The notes under the pieces were generated by a model. It saw nothing but the letters and a program-made list of their open reading frames with translations, made no database searches and was not told where the DNA came from. Position numbers and translations under genes: made by a program. From positions 124,001 through 188,000 of the forward strand of contig NZ_JAYGIG010000001.1 in assembly GCF_034932105.1 (NCBI RefSeq): a stretch of 64,000 nucleotides of DNA, in the 5' to 3' direction. Shown in pieces: positions 1 to 7,143 of this stretch; position 1 is the stretch's first letter, and the number at the start of each line of letters is the position of its first letter. This DNA is from Leptothoe sp034932105. GTDB taxonomy: Bacteria > Cyanobacteriota > Cyanobacteriia > Phormidesmidales > Phormidesmidaceae.

Positions 1-273
1 GTAGATCAGTGGGGCTCCCTGGCGGCCTATTTTTGGCAGTATGAACCCACCGAGCGCCCTCATAGATTCGACTACGCTGCCCTATCGCAGCTGAGTAAAA
101 CACCGACATCCATAGCCCTCAGCAAGGATTTAAAAAAGCGGGGCTGGTCATTTGTTGGCCCCACCACGGCCTATGCCTTTATGCAGGCCATGGGCCTGGT
201 GAATGATCACCTAGAAGGCTGTTGTATGCGCCCATCAGCGGAAGCACGGCGGATTTCCTTTGAGCGACCGTGA
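1..273 (+). CDS. tag: DNA-3-methyladenine glycosylase I, C-terminal part (truncated by window edge)
   Basis: The open frame runs from base 1 to a TGA at 271-273 and has no start inside the window, so only the last 90 residues are seen. The segment FVGPTTAYAFMQAMGLVNDH is the highly conserved C-terminal block of Tag-type glycosylases, which remove N3-methyladenine from alkylated DNA to start base-excision repair. The following C-C pair (GCC) belongs to the family's structural zinc region; the other zinc ligands would lie upstream of the window. After the family block the protein ends in a short unconserved tail. The identification rests on this block and is strong; the upstream context is not visible. 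Confidence 0.85.
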   Translation, partial: VDQWGSLAAYFWQYEPTERPHRFDYAALSQLSKTPTSIALSKDLKKRGWSFVGPTTAYAFMQAMGLVNDHLEGCCMRPSAEARRISFERP

Positions 274-393
274 AGTTGGATAAGTTTAAGGTGTAAATCT
301 TGAAATTATGCTCAGATCCAACACCATTGCTAGCAACCTTAAGGCAAACTAAACTCGTTTGAGCAAACGTCTTTGAACCTCTGGAGGTTTCCC

Positions 394-1734
394 TTGGCAG
401 ATGCGATCGCAATTCACTTAGTCAATGCAGAGAAACTCCAGACCGACCATCCAGACAGTGTAGCCTGGTGTCAAGCATCCGGATTCTCAGGCCAAGCTGG
501 CAGCCTATGCCTAGTCCCCGAGGCCACCGGTAAAATCGCCAAGGTACTCGTGGGCAGTCCCGACAGCTTAGATGCCTGGACCTTGGCGGCCTTAGCCAAA
601 ACCTTACCCGTCGGCACCTATGCCCTAGCCGATACCTTTTCTGACAGCCATGCCACCCAACTATGCCTGGGGTGGCAACTGGGTAGCTACACCTTTGATC
701 GCTACAAACTTACCAAAGTCGGTTTGCTCCCCACCCTGGAAGCGCCCAGCAACGCAGACTTAACCTATGTCAAAGCCGCCGCGGAAGCCACCTATCTAGT
801 GCGGGACCTGGTCACCACCCCCGCCAACAACATGGGACCTGACCAGCTAGAAGAAACCGCCCGCAGTTTGGCCGATCGCTATGAAGCAAAGGTGACCGTC
901 ATTGCTGGGGGTGATCTGGTGATCGAAAACTATCCCATGATCTATGCCGTTGGCAAAGCCAGCACCCGCGCACCCCGGCTGATTGACATGAACTGGGGCA
1001 ACCCTGACGACCCTAAAATCACCTTAGTCGGCAAAGGCGTTTGCTTTGACAGTGGCGGTCTTGACATCAAATCGGCCACTGGCATGCAGCTCATGAAAAA
1101 AGACATGGGGGGAGCAGCCCAAGTCCTCGGCCTGGCCCAAATGATCATGGAAATCGGCCTACCGATCCGACTGAGGGTCCTAGTGGCCGCCGTGGAAAAT
1201 AGTATTGCGGGCAATGCCCTCAGACCTCTAGACATTTTGACCTCTCGCAAAGGTACCACCATCGAAGTGGGCAATACCGACGCCGAAGGTCGCCTTGTAC
1301 TGGCCGATGCCCTATGGGAAGCCAGTAGTGAAGATCCAGACCTGATGATTGATTGTGCCACCCTCACCGGGGCAGCCCGCGTGGCCCTAGGGACGGACCT
1401 GCCCGCCTTTTTCTGCAATGACGAGCAGGTTACAGCCACTCTACTTAAGGCCAGTCAAACCACAGATGACCCCCTATGGAATCTGCCCCTCTATGCCGCC
1501 TATCGCACCATGCTCAATAGCCCAGTGGCGGACATGAACAATATCGCCAGCGGTTCCTATGCCGGGGCCATTACCGCCGCCCTGTTTTTACAAGAATTTA
1601 TTCAGCCTGGCATTCCATGGGTCCATGTAGATTTCATGGCCTACAACGTCCGTAGTCTCCCAGGACGGCCCGAAGGCGGCGAGGCCATGGGCATGCGGGC
1701 ATTATTCGAGCTAATTAAGCAGCGCATAGCCTAA
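394..1734 (+). CDS. M17 family leucyl aminopeptidase
   Basis: This is a dizinc M17 exopeptidase that removes N-terminal residues from peptides in the cytoplasm. The C-terminal catalytic half carries the family blocks GKGVCFDSGGLDIK, KDMGGAA and NTDAEGRLVLADAL, which hold the metal ligands (Lys, Asp, Asp, Glu) and the catalytic Arg. The N-terminal half is the usual poorly conserved macro-like domain. I prefer the TTG at 394 because GGAGG at 383-387 lies six bases upstream; an in-frame TTG at 373 has no ribosome site. That gives 446 residues, somewhat short for PepA but normal for PepB-like members. It follows the tag gene by about 120 bases. Substrate preference cannot be read from the sequence. 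Confidence 0.9.
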   Translation: MADAIAIHLVNAEKLQTDHPDSVAWCQASGFSGQAGSLCLVPEATGKIAKVLVGSPDSLDAWTLAALAKTLPVGTYALADTFSDSHATQLCLGWQLGSYTFDRYKLTKVGLLPTLEAPSNADLTYVKAAAEATYLVRDLVTTPANNMGPDQLEETARSLADRYEAKVTVIAGGDLVIENYPMIYAVGKASTRAPRLIDMNWGNPDDPKITLVGKGVCFDSGGLDIKSATGMQLMKKDMGGAAQVLGLAQMIMEIGLPIRLRVLVAAVENSIAGNALRPLDILTSRKGTTIEVGNTDAEGRLVLADALWEASSEDPDLMIDCATLTGAARVALGTDLPAFFCNDEQVTATLLKASQTTDDPLWNLPLYAAYRTMLNSPVADMNNIASGSYAGAITAALFLQEFIQPGIPWVHVDFMAYNVRSLPGRPEGGEAMGMRALFELIKQRIA

Positions 1735-1863
1735 TGGATGGGGGAGCGACCGATCACACTCATCGAGGCCAAACCAAATGGGGGCAATCCCCCTAACTTA
1801 AGCCAGCAAACATCGCCATCGATTAAGTGTTGATGACCGTACTCCTAATTCACTCAAGCCCGG

Positions 1864-1892
1864 TTGACATTTCTTAATACTATCCGTTACAT
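1864..1892 (+). promoter_or_regulatory. Candidate sigma-70 promoter for the Psb35-like gene
   Basis: A perfect -35 hexamer TTGACA (1864-1869) is followed after 17 bases by TTACAT (1887-1892), a passable -10. The pair lies about 90 bases upstream of the ATG at 1981, leaving a leader of roughly 80 bases. The spacing is ideal, but the -10 box is only a partial match and no transcription data are available. Confidence 0.4.
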
Positions 1893-1980
1893 TCATTTAC
1901 ATAAGGAATCACTTGTACTGATGCACTGCTGGTTGCCGCCCTCCATGGCAACTATCAGCAACTAAAAGAGGAAACTAATT

Positions 1981-2208
1981 ATGGCTATCGTATTGGCAAT
2001 TGTGATTGTAGGTTGGGTTGCAGCTGCACTGATTGGCAGCCAAGCATACTTCCTAGGTGAGCAATCCAAGCCTATCCACGAGCGCAACTGGCGTTCCGAT
2101 TCATTTGACGCTTTGGCAAAAACCGTCACCGGTGCCGAGACTGACTTCAACACCCGTACCACAGCTTACGGCTATGATGCCTTTTCTAGCCAGGGTCTAG
2201 AAGGTTAG
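1981..2208 (+). CDS. Small single-helix thylakoid protein, Psb35-like
   Basis: A 75-residue protein with one hydrophobic N-terminal segment (about residues 2-22, ending GSQAYF) and a polar tail with the motif GEQSKPIHERNW. From memory this pattern matches a conserved cyanobacterial family related to Psb35 (Ssl2148 of Synechocystis), which stabilises the CP47 assembly module of photosystem II and its high-light-inducible partners. That assignment is recollection, not a search result. The gene has an AGAGGAAA ribosome site before the ATG, its own likely promoter and a strong terminator at 2281, so it appears to be a monocistronic, well-expressed unit. The flanking genes are unrelated to photosynthesis. 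Confidence 0.55.
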   Translation: MAIVLAIVIVGWVAAALIGSQAYFLGEQSKPIHERNWRSDSFDALAKTVTGAETDFNTRTTAYGYDAFSSQGLEG

Positions 2209-2280
2209 AGCCTCAAGCCGACATCAACCCTCATCAGCCCCCATTGAACTAGGCTGAACCGTTCGAGCTAGGTGACCCGC

Positions 2281-2318
2281 AATACCTCCCACCATCAGTT
2301 GGGAGGTATTGCTGTTTT
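2281..2318 (+). terminator. Intrinsic terminator after the Psb35-like gene
   Basis: A perfect 11-bp stem (2281-2291 with 2300-2310, arm AATACCTCCCA) closes an 8-base loop and is followed by GCTGTTTT. The stem symmetry lets it also act on the convergent gene ending at 2374. Confidence 0.8.
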
Positions 2319-2373
2319 AAAGCGCTCCTGCTGGGGGCAAAGTCCTTTCTAGACCATCGCCCTTGCAGTGAAA

Positions 2374-5136
2374 TTAGTCTTCTCTCTCCACCATAATCAC
2401 GTTCTCTGTCACTTTTTCGAAGGTGTCATCATGGCTGATCACAAACAGCTGTTTAAAGGTTTTCAGACGGGCGATAGCTTCCGCCAGACTCTCTCGACGA
2501 GGACGGTCCATATTGGTAGTGGGCTCATCAAAAAAGGCAATATCAATATCGGCTAAAACCTTCAGCAAAGCCAAGCGAACCGCCAGGGCAGCGCACATTT
2601 GCTCCCCCCCCGATAGATTCATAAACCGTCGAGTATGGCCCCCCTCTTGCACCAAAATTTCATAGTCCCGGGTCCACTCTAGGGCCACATTAGACCGATT
2701 CAGCAGCTCCCGAAATAGCCGATCGGCCTCTTGGGAAATCCCCTGCACATAGCGTTCGGTAATGCGCGGTCCCGCTTCTTTATAGGCCTTGCGGGCAAAG
2801 TTAATAAAGCGTTTGACCCGTTCTTTTTGTTTGATGTCAATCTGGGCCTGGGCCTGTTTTTCCGCCACTTGCTTCAGAGCGTTAATCTGGCTGGTCAGTT
2901 CAGCCTGGAGCTTGCGTTGTTGGGGGAGGCTGCCGGTGATGCGATCGCACTGAGACTTAATCTCCCCATATCGTTTTTCCACCCCCTGCAACAGGGTTGG
3001 ATCAAAATCAGCCGTAAGTTTTGTCAGCTCAGCCTTCAGTTCTGTCTGCCGCTGTGTGAGATCTGCCATTACCTGGGCCACCGTCATCAACTCGCTACTC
3101 AGCTGGGCTAATTTCTGGGCATCGTTTTCATTCTGCACATAAATCAGGTAGCCAGGCTGATAGTCCTGCCTTAGCTGCTGCTGTTGGGCAATCTCTGCCT
3201 CCAGATCAGCAAAGTTAGCCAGCTGGCTAGTGAGTTTTGCTAGGGCGGTTTCTAGGGTTTGGCGCTGAATTTGCAGGCGCTCGTACTCAGCCGCCCCATG
3301 GGCCATGGTTTGCAGCTGCTCGGTCAGGACTTGACGCCGCCCCTTAGGATCACCCAACCCAGCCATGGCCTCCTCAAGTTCCCCCAGCCGCTGAACGAGG
3401 GCCTCTGTTTGGGTCAACTGCTGGTCCAGCTGGTCAATCTCGGTCTGCAAAGCTTTCTGCTGGGTAGTGAGCTCAGTTTGCTGTTGCTGCAGTCGGTCTC
3501 GATTAGCCAGCTGCGACCGATCCCCATAGGCCTTGGTGAGCTCAGCCTGACCTTGTTGCAAATTGCGTTTGAGCTGGGCGGTATCCACTTGGGCGGACAG
3601 ATCCCCCAAAATACTCTCCAAGGCGGACAAGGTTGTTTGACTAAGGGTTTGGCCGGTTGAGATCGCAGTTTGCAGCTGCTCAATCACGCTATTGGACAAC
3701 AGGGGCAGACTTTGTTGCAGCTCACCCAGGGCCGCCAAGGCCGCCGTTACCTGCTGGTCATAGTCCGTGGCCTGGGTGCGATGGCTCGTAACTAGCTGGT
3801 GTAGCTCCGTTTCAAACTGTTGGGCCGCCTCCACCCGACTCAGCTGCTGTTGCCAGCGCTGCTGCTGCTGTTCCAAGGAAGGAATGCTGTGCACACTGCT
3901 TTGTAAAGCATCCAGGGCTTGGAGATCCCGCTCGGATTGTTGACTATCTCGCTGCAGCCGAGTCAACCTATCCTGACAGCTTTGACGACGTACCTTAAGC
4001 TCAGCGAGCACCTGTTGTTGCTGGGACAACTCACGATGTTCAGCCATAAACTGATCTTGTTGGTCACAGGACGCGGCTAAATCGGCAATCTGCTTTTGGC
4101 ACAAATCCCGTTGCTCCAGTTGGACCTGGAGACGAGCCATGGTGGTGGCCTGTTGATCTAGGCTGCGTTGCTGCTGCTGCTGTTGCTGTAACAGTTGTTG
4201 ACGCTGCTGATTTTTCTGGGTCAGGGTTTTCAGGACATTTTCCACATCTAAAAAACAGCGATGGACCGTGGCATGGGCCTCACAGAGTTCCGTTGCTTGT
4301 TGCGATCGCAACCGCCCCTGCTCCATGGCTTGGTAAGCCTGTTGTTTTGCCTCTAGCTGTATAGCTAATTGTTGTTGCTGCTGCTGCAGAGTCTGTATGT
4401 GTTGAGTTTGGGCAGCTAAGGATTGTTTTTGGCCCTCTAACTGGGCCAGGTCTTGTTGCAACCGCGTCAGCTGTTGTTCCCCCGTGGCAATCTCCTGGGC
4501 AATGCTGCCATGGCGTGTGTGCAGTTCATCCCAAGATTGCAGTTGATCCCCATACTGCTGAAGCTGGCTTTTGAGCAATTCTACCTGGGCTTCCGCATAC
4601 CGTCGCAGACCATTGGTATCTTTATGCACCTGGCGGTATTCTTCCACCTTGAGCACCCGGTCAAAAATCGGCTTACGCTTTTCAGGACTTAGCAGAAAGT
4701 CGACGGTGAATGTGCCCTGGGGCACCCCGATGGTATTGGCAAACAGCTGCCCTAGGTCCGTACCCAGCGGCACCCCCAGATGCTGCTGCAGCCAAGGCTC
4801 CACCTCATCCTTAATGCGGCTATAGTTGAGCCGCTCCCCCAACTGCGGATCAAACAGGGTATAGCCACGACTGGTGCAGCGTTCTACTTCATAGGTGCGG
4901 CTATCGTAGCTGGACACAAAGGCAACCCTGGCCTGGGCACTGCCGCTACCATTGCGGATCAGATCCTCCTGCCTGTAGTTACCACGGTGATTAAACAACA
5001 CCCAGGCAATCGCCTCTAGAATGCTGGTTTTACCGGCACCGTTAACGCCACAAATGGCATTGGTCCCGAGCTGAAACTCAAAGTTGCGATCGCGATGAGC
5101 CTTAAAGTTAGTCAGGGTAACCGACAACAGATACAT
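2374..5136 (-). CDS. Rad50/SbcC-like SMC-family ATPase
   Basis: A 920-residue ATPase of the SbcC/Rad50 type, expected to pair with an SbcD/Mre11 nuclease in processing DNA ends and hairpins. The N-terminus has Walker A (GVNGAGKTS, near residue 32). Two very long Gln-rich coiled coils follow. The C-terminus has the ABC signature NLSGGEQ, then Walker B FFDEPTTNMD and a SHDD switch. The usual CxxC zinc hook in the middle is not visible: the central cysteines are isolated. I place the start at 5136, with GAGGGG eight bases upstream, rather than the ATG at 5154. No SbcD gene is in the window. The function is inferred from the ATPase ends alone. Confidence 0.8.
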   Translation of the reverse strand: MYLLSVTLTNFKAHRDRNFEFQLGTNAICGVNGAGKTSILEAIAWVLFNHRGNYRQEDLIRNGSGSAQARVAFVSSYDSRTYEVERCTSRGYTLFDPQLGERLNYSRIKDEVEPWLQQHLGVPLGTDLGQLFANTIGVPQGTFTVDFLLSPEKRKPIFDRVLKVEEYRQVHKDTNGLRRYAEAQVELLKSQLQQYGDQLQSWDELHTRHGSIAQEIATGEQQLTRLQQDLAQLEGQKQSLAAQTQHIQTLQQQQQQLAIQLEAKQQAYQAMEQGRLRSQQATELCEAHATVHRCFLDVENVLKTLTQKNQQRQQLLQQQQQQQRSLDQQATTMARLQVQLEQRDLCQKQIADLAASCDQQDQFMAEHRELSQQQQVLAELKVRRQSCQDRLTRLQRDSQQSERDLQALDALQSSVHSIPSLEQQQQRWQQQLSRVEAAQQFETELHQLVTSHRTQATDYDQQVTAALAALGELQQSLPLLSNSVIEQLQTAISTGQTLSQTTLSALESILGDLSAQVDTAQLKRNLQQGQAELTKAYGDRSQLANRDRLQQQQTELTTQQKALQTEIDQLDQQLTQTEALVQRLGELEEAMAGLGDPKGRRQVLTEQLQTMAHGAAEYERLQIQRQTLETALAKLTSQLANFADLEAEIAQQQQLRQDYQPGYLIYVQNENDAQKLAQLSSELMTVAQVMADLTQRQTELKAELTKLTADFDPTLLQGVEKRYGEIKSQCDRITGSLPQQRKLQAELTSQINALKQVAEKQAQAQIDIKQKERVKRFINFARKAYKEAGPRITERYVQGISQEADRLFRELLNRSNVALEWTRDYEILVQEGGHTRRFMNLSGGEQMCAALAVRLALLKVLADIDIAFFDEPTTNMDRPRRESLAEAIARLKTFKQLFVISHDDTFEKVTENVIMVERED

Positions 5137-5296
5137 GACAGCCCCTCGCTCCATCCTTAAATAATGCGCTAATGCAGTGTACCTGCTTAAACCCTAGTTT
5201 ACCCAATCGGTGTTATCCAATCGGTTATAGGTCAGCAGCATACACAGCACCATAGGCCATTCAAGATAAAAGCGAGGTGAGCCCCCTAGCAATCCC

Positions 5297-5593
5297 CTAG
5301 AAAAGATCGAGATTACCAGAAACATTGGCAGGTTGGCGTAACACCGGCAATGCCTGCTGAGCCCAAATCTGTACCCTAGGATGAGAGCTCGTCGCTAGTT
5401 GGCGACATAACCTAATGGCCGCAGGCAGCTGACCACTTTCTTTATAGGCACGCACTAACCAAATATTTGCCGAATAATATAGTTTATCGGGTGGGCGCAC
5501 TTGGGAAGCAACGCGATTAAGTCCACTAATCCCTTTTTGAAACTGCCCATCTCTGACTGCATCTATGGCAGCCTCCAGCATCTCTTGTGACAT
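5297..5593 (-). CDS. Small TPR-like hypothetical protein
   Basis: This 98-residue soluble protein has two helix-turn-helix units of TPR character (AIDAVRDGQFQKGISGLNRV and a second ending ESGQLPAAIRLCRQLA). Such units usually mediate protein-protein contacts. There is no signal peptide, membrane segment or enzymatic motif. It lies 160 bases upstream of the SbcC-like gene on the same strand, but no ribosome site or shared operon signal is clear. I do not recognise a specific family, although short TPR-like proteins of this kind are common in cyanobacteria. Confidence 0.6.
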   Translation of the reverse strand: MSQEMLEAAIDAVRDGQFQKGISGLNRVASQVRPPDKLYYSANIWLVRAYKESGQLPAAIRLCRQLATSSHPRVQIWAQQALPVLRQPANVSGNLDLF

Positions 5594-6132
5594 ATGAAAT
5601 TTGCCTTAATAGTGAATATGTAATTGCAAAAAATAGTCAGGGAGTCCCCGCTTACCGACCACATCAGACGCTGAGCTATCTAAAGTCCTTCAGACCCAGA
5701 GTTCCTCAGTCGCTTACTATCTAGGCTCATCAGCTCTCGACAGGCCCAAGCATCCTAGCCCTGAAGAACATATGCCCCTGAAGTTCCCAGTTCTAAAATT
5801 TCAAGCAAAGCACACACCTACACACCCACAAGGTTGGTCCGTGCCAAAAAGTTATGCGCCATAACGGGTCAAGTAACCCATAGATTTATGGCCTATATCA
5901 ACTGCCAGTTCACAGTCAATTCAGCCTCAAATATTTCCGGTCATCCAAGTATCCTCCTAGGCTTCAAGCCCCCTGTCTACTGTCGTTATATCCATAGAAA
6001 ATTTGTTGTACCGATTTGTTCCTCACCCTAGGAAACAAAGCGATATCGATCAGATCAGATGAAGTAATGCCAAACCACAGTAAAAAAGATTCGGTGTTGC
6101 GGAGCCTCAGAATAACGTTACCTGCAAGATGC

Positions 6133-6171
6133 CGGTCTGATGACGGTCTGATGACGGTCTGATGACGGTCT
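6133..6171. repeat. 11-bp tandem repeat, three and a half copies
   Basis: The unit CGGTCTGATGA is repeated perfectly at 6133-6143, 6144-6154 and 6155-6165, followed by CGGTCT. It lies in non-coding DNA. It looks like a replication-slippage product; binding by a protein is possible but untested. Confidence 0.9.
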
Positions 6172-6549
6172 ATAGATCATTTCTAACAGACCGATTCATC
6201 CCCTAACTCAGCAACGGCAATGCTTAAGCATCTGGACTAACCATATACAGGCCCCAAGTTGACGGAACTTACATAGAATGAAGCCTCTAATTCATACGCC
6301 ACCGTCTAGGCCATCCGTAAATATAATATTAGCCCTCCTCTTCTAGGTATAAAACACCTAGCCCAAGGTAACCTCCAACAGAAATATACAGAGAGCTGAC
6401 GGTAGAAATACACAAAGCTGGGAATCCGACAACCAGAAAACTCTGCATACTTTCCGGGATTAAAAACAATGCTATTGGCGTAACAAACCTTACCTTACGT
6501 AGTATTGAGCAGCTCAAAATTGACCTCAAGGAATCAGCAGAATTTCCAT

Positions 6550-6646
6550 CAGCCAATTGGCTGTAACGGTCATTACGGAAGTATTTCAACAGAATTTTCC
6601 GTAGAACTACAGAAGAGTTAGTGGGAAAATACCAGCCAATTGGCTG
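6550..6646. repeat. Two copies of a 14-bp palindrome
   Basis: CAGCCAATTGGCTG, a perfect palindrome, occurs at 6550-6563 and again at 6633-6646, 83 bases apart. Between them TACGGAA and TTCCGTA form another short inverted repeat. The arrangement resembles paired operators or the ends of a small degenerate element. It sits about 500 bases upstream of the caspase-like gene. Confidence 0.75.
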
Positions 6647-7143
6647 ATACAAATCAAAAAATATTAATTAGCTCAATCATTTTATCTCCTACGACCAAAA
6701 TAAACCTTGAAAATACCGATTTTTTCAGTGATTTTTGTTGAAATATCGAGTGTATATACAGATTATTCAACATTTATAAACCAATCATATTTGATGGCTT
6801 AAGCCCATTTCTACGAGAATATATGGATGCCCCCTTGCATCAACACATTAAGTCTCATTGATATCGATTTATCAAGGGTTTCACCCCCCTCGCATGTCCG
6901 CGAAAACTTCTATATGTTGAGTATGGAAACAGACTCATTTGCCAGGACCCTATAACAACAAAATTTAATCAGTCTTTATAAGGCCCTGGAGAATTTGTCT
7001 GAAAAAGGTTTCTAATTTTAAGCTAGGTAGTCTATGGGATAGTTCTATTGTCTCGGCAGAGATAGAAGATCCTAGCCAATAGTCTTATCCTTACCTAGTA
7101 GAAAATATTGAGGCCGCCTAAATGCCGAACAGGATGATTGGTT

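Larger units (their letters stand above)
5594..7143. other. 1.5-kb gene-poor, repeat-bearing region
   Basis: No convincing gene is present. Open frames are short, lack ribosome sites and resemble nothing known; the longest is 107 codons on the minus strand at 6329-6652. The DNA becomes AT-rich towards the right. It contains a triple 11-bp tandem repeat (6133-6171) and two copies of a 14-bp palindrome (6550, 6633). It probably holds the promoter of the caspase-like gene starting at 7144. Confidence 0.5.

Noticed and set aside
942..1439. 165-codon minus-strand frame
   Set aside because: It is antisense to the M17 peptidase catalytic domain, with Ser/Arg/Pro-rich low-complexity content typical of a shadow frame.
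1780..1793. GGGGG-CAAT-CCCCC stem after the aminopeptidase gene
   Set aside because: Only five pairs and no T tract; too weak to call as a terminator.
2284..2310. Terminator hairpin as a riboswitch
   Set aside because: A simple perfect stem with a T tract is fully explained as a terminator; no ligand-binding core is seen.
6329..6652. 107-codon minus-strand frame in the repeat region
   Set aside because: It has no ribosome site, no resemblance to a known family, and spans both copies of the 14-bp palindrome; more likely chance.
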